A stretch of DNA of 58,279 nucleotides from Labilithrix sp. (GTDB lineage Bacteria > Myxococcota_A > Polyangia > Polyangiales > Polyangiaceae): positions 1-58,279 of the forward strand of contig JAQBQJ010000128.1 in assembly GCA_028287065.1 (NCBI GenBank). Reading direction: 5' to 3'. The position numbers and the translations under genes were made by a program. The first letter of the stretch is position 1. Every line of letters starts with the position of its first letter. Under the pieces are notes generated by a model. That model saw only the letters and a program-made list of their open reading frames with translations. It searched no databases and was not told the origin of the DNA. Positions 29,123 through 38,537 of the stretch are shown piece after piece.

Positions 29123-30360
29123 GCTTCGCGCCTCGCGTCGTACGCGCGTGCGCCGGGGATCCGCTCGCGTTGGCGTCGATGATCCTCGAGCTCGAACAGA
29201 AGTGGCTGGTCTGGGATCGCTGCGTCGCCGGCGCTCGCCGTGTCGACGTCCATCCGCTCGTGCTGAGCGACGCCGCGCACCGCGAGGCCGTCGCGGTGAG
29301 CGAGCGTGCTGCCGCGCTCGTGTTCCGTGCGGGCGACCGAGCGGCCGCAGACCCGCGCGAGGGTGCAGAATACAAGTTTCATCCCGACGTCGAGATGCTC
29401 GCCTCGGCCGCTCGCGCCGGCGGCGATGCATCGACGCTCGTTCGCGTCGATCTCCTGTTGCGAGACGACGGGCGGTTCGTCGCATGCGAGGTCAACGCCG
29501 ACTGCCCCGGCGGTCACAACGAGACCCTCGCGCTGCCGCGCATCGCTCGCATGGCGGGTTTTCGCGACGGCTACGATCCGACGACGGTCGCCTATCGACT
29601 CGCCGATCGCCTCGTCGCGCTGTCCGGCGGACGAGGCTCGCCGCGCGGCGCGATAGGCCTCGTGTGCGCGACGGCCTATGCGGAGGACCTCCAGGTCTGC
29701 GCGATCGTGGAGCGTCTCGTGCGGGACCGAGGCGGACGCACGCTGCGTGTCCCCGCGACGGGCCCGAAGGAGAGCGGCGACGGCGTCGCGTATCGCGGCG
29801 AACGCCTCTCCGTGCTGTATCGGTTCTACCCGCTCGAATACATGGTCGAGCAGTCGAACGTGCCCGCGCTCGCGCGGGCGACGGAGCGCGGCGAGCTCGC
29901 GTCGCTCTCGACGTTCGCTGCGATCCACGCGCAGTCGAAGCTCGCGATGGCCCGCGCGTGGCACGCGGAGCCCGAGCAGGCGAGGGACGTGTTCCCCGAG
30001 ACGTTCGCCTTCCGATGCGTCGACGGCGCGGCGCTCGCTCGCGATCGCGCGGGCTGGGTGGTGAAGCGCGATCTGTCGCGCGTCGGCGACCACGTCATCG
30101 TGGGCGCGCTCGAGACCGACGAGAGCTTCCGCGCCACGCTCGACGGCGTCGCCGAGGCCGAAGCCGACTCCGAGGTGTGGATCGCGCAGCGCTACGTCGC
30201 TCCGGGCATGGTCGGCACGCCGTGGGGCCCGCGCTGTCTCACGCTCGGCGTGTACCTGCTCGACGGAGCGTTCGTGGGCTACCTCGCGCGCCTCTCCACG
30301 GCCTCGCACTGCTCGCACGACGCGCTCGTCGTTCCGGTGTTCGTGCAGGGGTCGTCGTGA
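29119..30360 (+). CDS. Glutathionylspermidine-synthase-like ATP-grasp ligase
   Basis: 413 residues from TTG at 29119, which overlaps the preceding stop as TTGA. The family motif EVNADCPGGHNET (~131-143) matches the FEYNADTP box of PF03738, and KRDLSRVGDHVIVGAL (~315-330) the phosphate-binding segment. Known members amidate glutathione with spermidine or act as YgiC/YjfC-type ligases; they use ATP to join a carboxyl to an amine. It has no signal peptide, although both neighbours are exported, so the product or acceptor may be exported later. The start could be the ATG 20 codons on. Confidence 0.8.
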   Translation: MSFAPRVVRACAGDPLALASMILELEQKWLVWDRCVAGARRVDVHPLVLSDAAHREAVAVSERAAALVFRAGDRAAADPREGAEYKFHPDVEMLASAARAGGDASTLVRVDLLLRDDGRFVACEVNADCPGGHNETLALPRIARMAGFRDGYDPTTVAYRLADRLVALSGGRGSPRGAIGLVCATAYAEDLQVCAIVERLVRDRGGRTLRVPATGPKESGDGVAYRGERLSVLYRFYPLEYMVEQSNVPALARATERGELASLSTFAAIHAQSKLAMARAWHAEPEQARDVFPETFAFRCVDGAALARDRAGWVVKRDLSRVGDHVIVGALETDESFRATLDGVAEAEADSEVWIAQRYVAPGMVGTPWGPRCLTLGVYLLDGAFVGYLARLSTASHCSHDALVVPVFVQGSS

Positions 30361-31394
30361 AGCGCATCCTCGGCATCTCCGTCGCGCTCCTTGCGGCCGG
30401 CTGCGGTCTCCGGCCGTGGACGCCCTCGGTGAGCGTCGCGTTCTGGGCCGAGGACGTCCCCGAAGGTCGCGACGTGTCCCTGCCGCGATCGACCGATCTC
30501 GCGCGCTCGTGGCAGCTTCCCAGCGACCTCACGTGGTCACGTTGGGGCAAGGGAACGCTCATGTCGGCGGTCGAGCCGATGGGCGACAGCGCAACGCTCC
30601 CCGACGTGCGCTCACTCGAGGTCGTCGGACAGGCCGATGCCGCAGCCGCGAACGTCGCGCGCGGCGGCCTCCCGCAGGACACGCTGTGGCTGGTCGATCT
30701 GCGCGGAGCCGCTTCGTGCGCGTTCGCCGCGAGGCTCAGTCACGACGCGCGCGAGCCGGTCGCGCCGGTCGTCACGTTCAACAACTGGCCGGCGAACGAG
30801 TCCGTGGTGCCGGCGGACGAGACCTTGGCAGGCCTGATCACGTTCTCGCCGAAGCTGCCGCCCGAGGGGACGAAGACGGCGCATCCGATCTTCCTCCTCG
30901 ACTCGTGGCGGCTCGCCTTCCGCTTCGACAAGCCCGCGGACGACACCTACGACAACCGCTACATGCTCATGGCGAGTGACCTGCCGGATGTCGAGACGTT
31001 GCGCGCGCAGGGCATCACGCGCGTGGTGTACGTGGTCGAGGATCTCGACGACGCCGAGGTCGAAGAGGACGATCTGCACGCGAGCTTCCGCGCATGGCAG
31101 GCCGCGGGCCTCGGCATCCACATGGTCGATCTCGCGTTCCTCACCGACGTGCCCGCTCCGGCCTTTGGCTCGTGGCGCGTCGACTGGGCGGCGCGCCTTG
31201 CACCGCAGGCGTACTGGGTCCGCGAGCGCTACACGCTCGTGGACGATCCCGTCTTCTACGGTCGTGCGCGCGCGGGCTTCGGTCTCGCGTTCGGGCGCCC
31301 GTTCTTCGGCCCGCACTATCGCGGCGGCGGAGGGTACGGCTACGGCGGCTCGTCGCGGGGCTCGAGCGGGTACGGCGGCGGCTCGGGCGGGTGA
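30357..31394 (+). CDS. Lipoprotein with Gly-rich C terminus, unknown function
   Basis: 345 residues; GTG start overlapping the ligase stop as GTGA. Lipobox ends at Cys16 (LLAAGC). The central region is alpha/beta (PVVTFNNWPANE, PIFLLDSWRLAFRFDKP, RVVYVVEDLDDAEVEED) with no familiar catalytic set. The last ~30 residues are Gly/Tyr/Ser-rich (RGGGGYGYGGSSRGSSGYGG), a flexible or adhesive tail. It ends six bases before the convergent membrane kinase. Always considered with the three preceding genes, as the four share one coupled transcript. Confidence 0.75.
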   Translation: MKRILGISVALLAAGCGLRPWTPSVSVAFWAEDVPEGRDVSLPRSTDLARSWQLPSDLTWSRWGKGTLMSAVEPMGDSATLPDVRSLEVVGQADAAAANVARGGLPQDTLWLVDLRGAASCAFAARLSHDAREPVAPVVTFNNWPANESVVPADETLAGLITFSPKLPPEGTKTAHPIFLLDSWRLAFRFDKPADDTYDNRYMLMASDLPDVETLRAQGITRVVYVVEDLDDAEVEEDDLHASFRAWQAAGLGIHMVDLAFLTDVPAPAFGSWRVDWAARLAPQAYWVRERYTLVDDPVFYGRARAGFGLAFGRPFFGPHYRGGGGYGYGGSSRGSSGYGGGSGG

Positions 31395-31400
31395 TCGCGA

Positions 31401-33056
31401 TCAGCGCGCGAGGTCGACGGCGATCGTCTTCGCCGTCCAGCTCGTCTCGGTCTTGTGCGACGCGCCGGCGGCAGGGCGCCGGGCCGCGGACGCCCATGCG
31501 GCGCGCGCATCCGCGTCCGTCCATTCGGCGACGGAGCACGACCGCAGGGCTTCGACGAGGTCCTTCGCGCTCGCCGGTCGATCGGCGGGCGACTTCGCGA
31601 GGCATCGCAACACGATGGCCTCGACGTCCGCCGGGATGTCTGCGTCGCCGCGGAGGCTGCGGAGCCGCGCCGACGGCGCCTCGGGAGTCGTGTGCAGGTG
31701 ATGCCGGCATGCTTCGGCGACGCTCTCGCCCCCGAAGACGACCGTCCCGGTGAGCAGGAAGTACGCCACCGCGCCGAGCGCATAGAGATCGGCGCGGCCG
31801 TCGAGCGCGCCCGGAGCGCTCATCGCCTCGGGCGCGAGGTACATCGGCGTCCCGAGGATCGTGCCGGTCTTCGACACGTGCGAGGAGCGACCGTCCACGC
31901 TGCCGTCCTTGCCGATGACCTCCTCGGCGGCCTCGCCGAGCTGCTTGACGAGACCGAAGTCCACGACCTTCGCGACGTCGAGCATGCTGCCGCGTGCGGA
32001 GAGGATGATGTTGGCGGGCTTGATGTCGCGGTGGATCAGCCCGACTGCGTGCGCCTCGGCGAGGGCGCTCGCGACCTGGGTGACGACGTGAACCGCGCGC
32101 GCAGCGCTCATCGCGCCGCTGCGCGCGACGACGTCCTCGAGGTTCTGCCCGTCGAGGAGCTCCATCGCGTAATAGAAGACGCCGTCCGGCGTGCGACCGT
32201 AATCGAAGACCGTGACGACGTTCGGATGCGAGAGCTGCGCGGTGAGCTGCACCTCGCGCTCGAAGCGTGCGAGGTCCTCCGCTCCGCCGATTCGATCGGG
32301 ATGCAGGAGCTTCACCGCCGTCGGCCGGCGCAGCATCGCGTGTCGAGCGCGGAAGACCTGACCCATCCCGCCTTCGCCGAGCTTCTCGAGAAGCGTGTAT
32401 TGTCCAAGCTTCTGCGCCTCGCGCACCTCACGACGCAGCCCGTAGATCACGCGCGATGCGATGGTGACGAGCGCGATGGCCAGGATGGCCCACGTCCCGG
32501 TCTCTTCCAGGGCCACGGCGACGGGCAGGCTCGGCACACCCGCGTAGTCCGTGGGGCCGTTCCAGACGACGTAGGTCGTGACGAACGCCGGGAGCCACGC
32601 GAGGGTCGAGAGGACGAGCGTTCGGCGCGCGGAGCTCGGGACGATGACGGCGCGCGTCGTCGTCACGAGGATCGTCGTCAACGACACGATCAGATCGGGC
32701 CGCGTGTACGCAGGATAGCTCGCGCACATCGCCGCGAAGCACACCTCGACGCTGAGGGTCATGACCACGTCGACGCAGCCGAGCACGTGCCTGCTCCGCG
32801 GCGCGCCGCGACAGATCAGCCAGCCGAGGAGGCACGACACGATCGCGACGGCATGCAGGATGTAGGTCGGCCAATGCTGATCGATGTTGTCGTTCCGCAG
32901 GTGCGTCGCGACGATCAGCACCATCGCCGTCGAACAGAGAAACGCGCCGACGAGCCCGTACAGAACGAGCCGGTCCTGGAACAGCTTGGTCTCGCCCACG
33001 GACGGCGCCGCGGCGGCGTCGATCGTCTCGGCGAGGGCGGGCGTCTTCGAGCTCAA
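31401..33056 (-). CDS. Membrane-anchored Ser/Thr protein kinase
   Basis: 551 residues; TTG start supported by a TACGCT box seven bases upstream. About six hydrophobic helices (~30-205, for example VLYGLVGAFLCSTAMVLIV and YILHAVAIVSCLLGWLI) precede a cytoplasmic Hanks kinase (~217-490): Gly-loop LGEGGMGQVF, TAVKLL, HRDIKPAN, DFG in VVDFGLVK, activation-loop insertion of ~20 residues, APEA. The N-terminal six-helix membrane part is the inferred sensor. The C-terminal ~50 residues are unstructured. Convergent with the Gly-rich lipoprotein operon six bases away. Confidence 0.93.
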   Translation of the reverse strand: MSSKTPALAETIDAAAAPSVGETKLFQDRLVLYGLVGAFLCSTAMVLIVATHLRNDNIDQHWPTYILHAVAIVSCLLGWLICRGAPRSRHVLGCVDVVMTLSVEVCFAAMCASYPAYTRPDLIVSLTTILVTTTRAVIVPSSARRTLVLSTLAWLPAFVTTYVVWNGPTDYAGVPSLPVAVALEETGTWAILAIALVTIASRVIYGLRREVREAQKLGQYTLLEKLGEGGMGQVFRARHAMLRRPTAVKLLHPDRIGGAEDLARFEREVQLTAQLSHPNVVTVFDYGRTPDGVFYYAMELLDGQNLEDVVARSGAMSAARAVHVVTQVASALAEAHAVGLIHRDIKPANIILSARGSMLDVAKVVDFGLVKQLGEAAEEVIGKDGSVDGRSSHVSKTGTILGTPMYLAPEAMSAPGALDGRADLYALGAVAYFLLTGTVVFGGESVAEACRHHLHTTPEAPSARLRSLRGDADIPADVEAIVLRCLAKSPADRPASAKDLVEALRSCSVAEWTDADARAAWASAARRPAAGASHKTETSWTAKTIAVDLAR

Positions 33057-33123
33057 CCTTTAGAGCGTAACCGCAGGCAGGTTTCGTGCGTATCCTCATC
33101 ATCACGGAAGACGGAGACGACCG

Positions 33124-33522
33124 ATGACGAAGGTGAACAAGACGGACGCGGAGTGGAAGGCAGAGCTCACCCCGGAGCAGTACGAGATCATGCGGAGGAA
33201 GGGCACCGAGCGCGCCTTCACCGGCAAGTACTGGGACTGCCACGACGACGGCATGTACCGCTGCGCGGGCTGCAAGGCGGAGCTCTTCAAGTCCGACGAC
33301 AAGTTCGAGTCGGGCAGCGGCTGGCCGAGCTTCACGCAACCGGCGAACGCCGAGAAGGTCGCCTCCGAGGTCGACCGCTCGCATCTCATGACGCGGACCG
33401 AGGTCCTTTGCGCCGACTGCGGCGCGCATCTCGGACACGTGTTCGACGACGGCCCGCGCGACAAGGGCGGCCTCCGCTACTGCATCAACTCGGCGTCGAT
33501 CGAGCTCGACGAGAAGAAGTGA
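33124..33522 (+). CDS. msrB: Peptide-methionine (R)-S-oxide reductase
   Basis: 132 residues. MsrB reduces methionine-R-sulfoxide in oxidised proteins. Structural zinc ligands Cys47/Cys50 (CAGC) and Cys96/Cys99 (CADC) and the catalytic Cys120 in RYCINSAS are present, with SGSGWPSF near 63-70. There is no signal peptide, so it acts in the cytosol. GGAG lies 9 bases before the ATG. No msrA is fused or adjacent. The gene is nested between two minus-strand genes, so it is its own unit. Confidence 0.95.
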   Translation: MTKVNKTDAEWKAELTPEQYEIMRRKGTERAFTGKYWDCHDDGMYRCAGCKAELFKSDDKFESGSGWPSFTQPANAEKVASEVDRSHLMTRTEVLCADCGAHLGHVFDDGPRDKGGLRYCINSASIELDEKK

Positions 33523-33531
33523 GCGCCACGC

Positions 33532-34059
33532 TCAGCGCGTGCCGCCGCCGGCGAAGCGCGGCTCGAACACCGCGCGCCCCACGTTCAGCAGCTCGCCGAC
33601 CGCGGCGATGACCGCAGCGTAGTCGCGCGCAGCGGCCGCGGCATCCGCGCCGGCCGGCTCCTCGAGCTCGAGGATCTTCTCCCAGATCGACGTCGTGTCC
33701 GGACAGTCGAGGCCTCCGCGAATCGTCGCGAGCAGCGCGCGCATCCGGGCGACGTTCGCCACGCCCTCGTCCAGCGTCGATTCGCCTGCGCGGACGTTCT
33801 TGCGCAGCGTGCACTCGAACCGCGCGCATGCCGAAGGGCGATCCGCGTAGACCGTGCAGAGCACCCCGCGAAGGGCCGAGCACGGCTGCGCCATCGTCAG
33901 CGCGCCGTCGCCGCGGTCTTCGGGAGCGCGCAGCACGCGCAATCCGACGCGGCCGAGGCGCTCGCTCTCGTCGTCGCCGATCGCGACGCTGCCGTAGAAC
34001 GTGCCGTCGCAGCAGAGGCCGCATTGCATGCAGAGTGCATCTGCATCGGCGGTGCTCAA
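33532..34059 (-). CDS. YkgJ-like cysteine-cluster protein
   Basis: 175 residues. TTG start overlapping the PepQ-like stop as TTGA. The N terminus has the YkgJ hallmark CxxCGLCCDG (Cys10, 13, 16, 17), and later cysteines (PCSAL, CTVYADRPSACARFEC) complete a zinc- or Fe-S-binding set. C-terminal ~60 residues are helical. The family (UPF0153) is poorly characterised and seems to bind metal. Coupling to a peptidase is seen here; whether it is functional is unknown. Confidence 0.8.
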   Translation of the reverse strand: MSTADADALCMQCGLCCDGTFYGSVAIGDDESERLGRVGLRVLRAPEDRGDGALTMAQPCSALRGVLCTVYADRPSACARFECTLRKNVRAGESTLDEGVANVARMRALLATIRGGLDCPDTTSIWEKILELEEPAGADAAAAARDYAAVIAAVGELLNVGRAVFEPRFAGGGTR

Positions 34060-35399
34060 ACCGTCGCGCCGCCGATCGGAAGCACCTCGCGCGTGAAGTT
34101 TCGGACGCCCTCGCGGAGGACGAGGACGTCGTCCTCGATGCGGATCCCGCCGAACGGCGCGACCGCCTCGACCATGTTCCAGTCGACCAGCTTGCCCTCC
34201 GGCTTCGACCGCAGCTCGGCGAGCAGGCCGTCGATGAAGTAGAGGCCCGGTTCGATCGTGAAGACCTGATCCTCCGCGATCCTCGACGTGTTGCGGAGGA
34301 ACGGGTTGTCGGCGCGCGGGCGGAGGCTCGCGCACCCGACGTCGTGCGTGACGAGACCGAGCGAGTGCCCGAGGCCATGCGGGTAGAACGCGCGGCTCAC
34401 GCCCTTCTTGTCGATCTCCTCGACGGTGCCCGTCGCGAGCCCGGACTCCTTCAGGATCGCGCTCATCTGGCGGTGCGATTCGTCGTGGAGCTCCTCGTAC
34501 GGCATGCCGATCGCGACCTTCGCGACGAGGCGCTTCTGCATCGCCTCCATCGCGAGGACGAGCGCCGAGAAGGTGCTGCCCGCGCTGCCGCCCGTGCCGG
34601 TGACGGGACGCGCCCACGTGCGCGTGATGTCCGAGCAGTAACCGAGGTAGCAAGCGCCGGCGTCGAGCAGCAGCGACTCGGCGCGCGTCGCGTCGCGTCC
34701 GTAGCTCACGTGATGGAGCACGGCGCCGTTGCGGCCGAGCGCGACGATGTTCTTGTAGGGCGTCTCCTGATCGTCCTGCTTGGTCGCGCCGAGGAACGCG
34801 AGATGGAGCTCGAGCTCCGAGCGCGCGCCGCCCTCGAACGCCTTGCGCACGGCTTCGTGACCGAGCGCGGCGATGCGATTCGCTTCGGCGAGGCACGCGA
34901 TCTCGTACGGCGTCTTGAGGACGCGGCCGCGATCGAGCGCGGCGACGAGCTTCGGCGGATTCACGGCGTCTCCGGCGAGGCCGAGCTTCGCGGCGCGCGC
35001 CGCGTCCTCGCCGATCCACGCGATGCGCTTCGTGCCTCCGCCGATGCTCGCGACGTCCGGCTCGTCGACGCGACGCACGTCGAGCATCGTCGTGAAGTGC
35101 GTGGCGTCGGGCGGCGCGGGTCGCTCCCAGAAGCTCCGACACTCCGGCCACACGAGCATCGTCTTCTTGCCCGTCTCGAAGACGACGAAGCAATCCGGCT
35201 CGGTGAGCGGCGCCCACAGGTGGAACTCCGGCGTGGGCCGCAGCGGGAAGAACTGGTCGTCGAATTCGGTGCGCTTCTTGGGCGTGCCCGAGTGGACGAT
35301 CACGGCGTCGAATCCGGTCTCGTCGAGCGCCGTCGCGTAGCGCTTCTCGACGCTGCGAACGTGGTCTTGATAGAGGCGTGAAAGGGCTTCCGTGTCCAC
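34056..35399 (-). CDS. pepQ: Xaa-Pro dipeptidase-like M24 metallopeptidase
   Basis: 447 residues; GTG start with TAGGGT box six bases upstream. The M24 (pita-bread) metal ligands are visible in order: Asp in DAGACYLGYCSDITRT (two Asp), His in HGLGHSLG, Glu in TIEPGLYF and Glu in GGIRIEDDVL. N-terminal ~165 residues match the prolidase N-domain. Such enzymes cleave Xaa-Pro dipeptides in the cytosol; PepQ also hydrolyses organophosphate-like esters in some species. The next gene starts in its stop. Confidence 0.88.
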   Translation of the reverse strand: MDTEALSRLYQDHVRSVEKRYATALDETGFDAVIVHSGTPKKRTEFDDQFFPLRPTPEFHLWAPLTEPDCFVVFETGKKTMLVWPECRSFWERPAPPDATHFTTMLDVRRVDEPDVASIGGGTKRIAWIGEDAARAAKLGLAGDAVNPPKLVAALDRGRVLKTPYEIACLAEANRIAALGHEAVRKAFEGGARSELELHLAFLGATKQDDQETPYKNIVALGRNGAVLHHVSYGRDATRAESLLLDAGACYLGYCSDITRTWARPVTGTGGSAGSTFSALVLAMEAMQKRLVAKVAIGMPYEELHDESHRQMSAILKESGLATGTVEEIDKKGVSRAFYPHGLGHSLGLVTHDVGCASLRPRADNPFLRNTSRIAEDQVFTIEPGLYFIDGLLAELRSKPEGKLVDWNMVEAVAPFGGIRIEDDVLVLREGVRNFTREVLPIGGATV

Positions 35400-35427
35400 G
35401 GCGGAACCCTAGCAGGGCCGAGGCCCG

Positions 35428-36012
35428 TCAGCGACGCGTCAAGGTCGCCGGCTTCTGGAATCCCGCTCGGCGAGGCTCGATCGGCGCCGGCGGCTGGACG
35501 CGCTGCGTTGCGGCCGGCGGAGGACGCGGCGGCGCCACGATGGGCGCGGCGGCGGGCGCCTCGATCTCGAGCTTCATCGGCGCCGTCGCCGGAGGCAGCA
35601 CGAGCTGCTCGTGCGCGGCGAGGACCACGAGGGTCCGCGGTATGCGCGCAGCGGCGGTCGCTGCGCGATCGCTCGACGACGACGCGCGACCGACGAGCAC
35701 GCCGACCGTGCCCACGACGAGGCACGCGACGAGGAACGCTGCGCCGATCACGAGCGTCTCCTGCCACCACGGCGACGAACGCGAGGGCACGTCACGCGTG
35801 AACGCGGGGATCGAGATTGGCCGCGAGACCGGCGGGAGCTGAACCGTCCGCTCGATGAGGATGTCCTCGTCGGACACCTCGATGCTCGACTCCTCGGCGC
35901 GAGGCGCGACCGGCGCGACAGCACGCGGATCGAACGGCTCGAGATCCGTGAACGTGCGCAGCGCGGAGGGCAGCTCCCGCGTGAGGTCGTCCTCGAAGAC
36001 GTCGTCCGTCAT
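35428..36012 (-). CDS. Single-TM protein with Pro-rich tail
   Basis: 194 residues. N-terminal ~75 residues are acidic and disordered, one membrane helix follows (ETLVIGAAFLVACLVVGTVGVLVG, ~85-108), and the remainder is Ala/Pro-rich (PPRPPPAATQRVQPPAP). This is the layout of an anchored linker or of an anti-sigma/kinase accessory protein, but nothing shows which. 145 bases without a gene precede it. No family is recognised. Confidence 0.65.
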   Translation of the reverse strand: MTDDVFEDDLTRELPSALRTFTDLEPFDPRAVAPVAPRAEESSIEVSDEDILIERTVQLPPVSRPISIPAFTRDVPSRSSPWWQETLVIGAAFLVACLVVGTVGVLVGRASSSSDRAATAAARIPRTLVVLAAHEQLVLPPATAPMKLEIEAPAAAPIVAPPRPPPAATQRVQPPAPIEPRRAGFQKPATLTRR

Positions 36013-36157
36013 CGGGCCGGAGTGATGAGACCGAGCTTCATGAACCGGAGGTACGCAGCTCGCGTGCCATCACCGATCGGCGGCTCGCGCTGCGAAATCC
36101 CCGACGATTCACGCGAGATGCGTCACGCGCGACGCGCTCGACCTCGCGAAATCCGCG

Positions 36158-37258
36158 TCAGGGCGAGCCGAAGCCGCCGGGCGGCGGGCCGTAGCCGCCA
36201 CCGCCAGCGCCGCCGCCGCCACCACCTCCGCCGTAACCCGGAGGTGCGTACGGATTGTCGCCCGGCTGTCCGGCGTACGGATTGAAGCCGGCGCCGCCGT
36301 GCGTGTACGGCATCGGCGGAGGAGGCTCGCCGCCGCCACCGCGCACGTCGAAGTCGGGGCTCATCGACGCGAGCACCTCGAGCGTCCATGCACGCTCGAA
36401 GACGTAATACGGAGCCATGAGCGTCTGGTGCAGCACGGGCAAGAAGCCGAGGCAGCACGTGAGGAAGCCCGCGATGATGCCGACGATGCCCGCGCCCATC
36501 GAGACGAGCAGGCGCATCAGATAGAAGACGAAGATCCCGCCGACGTGCCCGCGGCCCACGGCCCAGAACCGCTTCCATCCCTCACGCGCGCCGAGGCCAT
36601 GCTTCAGCATGATCGGTGCGACGAAGTTTCGCGCCATCGCGTTGACGAGGAGCAGCGGGATCATCGCGATGAGCGCGAGCAGGCCGATGCCGATGAGCAC
36701 CGGCAGCACGGTCTCGATCCCCGCGCCGTCGCGGATGACCGGCATCGCGGCGAGCAGACCCGCGCCGCCGACCGGAATGAACACGAGGAGGCCGAGGCCC
36801 GTCATCGCGAGCTGGAACTTGAACAGCTTGCCAGAGGCGTCACGCGTCGCATTCCATTGCTCGCCGATGGCGGGCTGTCCGGTCGCGACCGCACGGATCG
36901 CCATCATCTGCCCGCGCGTGCCGAGCCACAGCATGAGGATGACGAGTGGGATCATCACGACCACAGCGATCGCGACGATCATCACGAGGACGCCGCTCTC
37001 GGGCAGTCCCGGTCCGGCGGAGCCGAGCAGGTCGTGGACCAAGCCCGCGAGGTTGTTGCCGGTATCGCCGTCGTGACCGCGGCCGCTGCCGCCGTGGTTG
37101 CCGGTCGGGAGGTTGAAGCTGTTGCCTCCCCCTCCTTCCATGCAGCTCTGGAGGAAGAAGATGAACCCGAACGAGAACCACGTCCCGACGCTGAACGGGC
37201 GGAAGAGCAGCCGCTTCATCGTCTCCCAGGCCGGTCCCATCGACTCGGTCACGCGCAT
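36158..37258 (-). CDS. Multi-pass membrane protein with Gly-rich tail
   Basis: 366 residues; ATG at 37258 has a TAGGCT box seven bases upstream. An N-terminal amphipathic segment (AWETMKRLLFRPFSVGTWFSFG) is followed by a Gly-rich loop and about five long hydrophobic helices (~100-290). It resembles the glycerophosphodiester-phosphodiesterase membrane-domain/DUF975 class that pairs two membrane helices with conserved WP and LxP turns. The last 70 residues are Pro/Gly/Tyr repeats (NPYAPPGYGGGGGGGG). Function unknown. Confidence 0.7.
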   Translation of the reverse strand: MRVTESMGPAWETMKRLLFRPFSVGTWFSFGFIFFLQSCMEGGGGNSFNLPTGNHGGSGRGHDGDTGNNLAGLVHDLLGSAGPGLPESGVLVMIVAIAVVVMIPLVILMLWLGTRGQMMAIRAVATGQPAIGEQWNATRDASGKLFKFQLAMTGLGLLVFIPVGGAGLLAAMPVIRDGAGIETVLPVLIGIGLLALIAMIPLLLVNAMARNFVAPIMLKHGLGAREGWKRFWAVGRGHVGGIFVFYLMRLLVSMGAGIVGIIAGFLTCCLGFLPVLHQTLMAPYYVFERAWTLEVLASMSPDFDVRGGGGEPPPPMPYTHGGAGFNPYAGQPGDNPYAPPGYGGGGGGGGAGGGGYGPPPGGFGSP

Positions 37259-37331
37259 GGGGGCTAGCCTAGCCCTATCGCCTCGCGCGCGCGACCTGGT
37301 GTAAGGTCGGGCCCGACATGGGAAGGACAAA

Positions 37332-38537
37332 ATGAAGATCGGCGTGCTCAAAGAGGCCGCGAGCCACGAGCGGCGCGTTCCGATCGTGCCCGACTCGGTC
37401 AAGCGACTCGGTCAGAAGAAGATCGAGGTGGTCGTGGAAGCCGGCGCCGGCGAGCGAGCGCTCTCGAGCGACGCCGACTACACGAAGGAGGGCGCGAGCG
37501 TCGTCGCCGGCCAGCCCGCCGCGATCGCGGCTGCGGACGCGGTGATGCGCCTCCGCATCCCGACCCTCGACGAGGTCGCGACCCTGAAGGAGGGGAGCAC
37601 CCTCTTCGCGCCGCTCCTCCCGCTCGTGAACCACGATCTGGTCAAGGCGCTCGCCGCGAAGAAGGTGACGTCGTTCGCCGTCGACTTCATCCCGCGCACC
37701 ACCGTGGCGCAGATGATGGACGTTCTCTCCTCGCAGGCGACCGCGGCCGGTTATTACGCCGTCGTCCTCGCCGCGAGCCAGCTCCCGCGCTTCTTCCCGA
37801 TGCTCATCACCGCGGCCGGCACGATCGCGCCGGCCACGCTGCTCGTGCTCGGCGCCGGCGTCGCCGGCCTCTCCGCGATCGGCGCAGGCAAGCGCCTCGG
37901 CGCGCGCGTCGAGGCATTCGACGTCCGCAAGGTCGTGAAGGAGCAGGTCGAGAGCCTCGGCGCGAAGTTCGTCGAGGTCGACTCCGACGAGGACGCCCAG
38001 ACCGCCGGCGGCTACGCGAAGGAAGTCTCCGAGGAGTACAAGAAGAAGCAGGCCGAAGCGATCGCGCGCCACGTGGCGAAGGCGGACGTGATCATCTGCA
38101 CCGCCCTCATCCCCGGCAAGCGCGCGCCCGTGCTCGTGACCGAGGAGATGGTCAAGGCAATGAAGCCTGGCTCCGTCGTCGTCGATCTCGCGGCGGAGCA
38201 GGGCGGAAATTGCGAGGGCTGCGAGGCCGGCAAGACCGTCGTGAAGCACGGCGTCACGATCGTCGGCGCGCTCGATCTCCCCAGCAACCTCGCCGTGCAC
38301 GCGAGCCAGATGTGGTCGCGCAACATGGAGAAGCTGATGTTCCATCTCACCAAGGACGGAACGCTGAAGCTCGACATGAAGGACGAGATCACCCGCGGCT
38401 GCCTCATCACGCACGGCGGCGAGGTCGTCCAGGATCGCGTACGCGAGGCGCTCGGCCTCGCGAAGGTCGAAAGACCCGCCGAAGCGAAGCCCGCCGAAGC
38501 GAAGGCCGTGGCCGCGCCCGCAGGAGGTGCAACGTGA
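37332..38537 (+). CDS. pntAA: NAD(P) transhydrogenase subunit alpha, domain I
   Basis: 401 residues. PntA domain I binds NAD(H) and passes hydride to NADP(H) across the membrane enzyme. The start MKIGVLKE, the Rossmann GAGVAGLSAIGAGKRLGA (~175-193) and the VVDLAAEQGGNCEGC segment are typical. It has an Ala/Glu-rich tail (PAEAKPAEAK). A ribosome site (GGAAGGA) lies six bases before the ATG. The first gene of pntAA-pntAB-pntB; the bacterial three-subunit form with split alpha. Confidence 0.95.
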   Translation: MKIGVLKEAASHERRVPIVPDSVKRLGQKKIEVVVEAGAGERALSSDADYTKEGASVVAGQPAAIAAADAVMRLRIPTLDEVATLKEGSTLFAPLLPLVNHDLVKALAAKKVTSFAVDFIPRTTVAQMMDVLSSQATAAGYYAVVLAASQLPRFFPMLITAAGTIAPATLLVLGAGVAGLSAIGAGKRLGARVEAFDVRKVVKEQVESLGAKFVEVDSDEDAQTAGGYAKEVSEEYKKKQAEAIARHVAKADVIICTALIPGKRAPVLVTEEMVKAMKPGSVVVDLAAEQGGNCEGCEAGKTVVKHGVTIVGALDLPSNLAVHASQMWSRNMEKLMFHLTKDGTLKLDMKDEITRGCLITHGGEVVQDRVREALGLAKVERPAEAKPAEAKAVAAPAGGAT

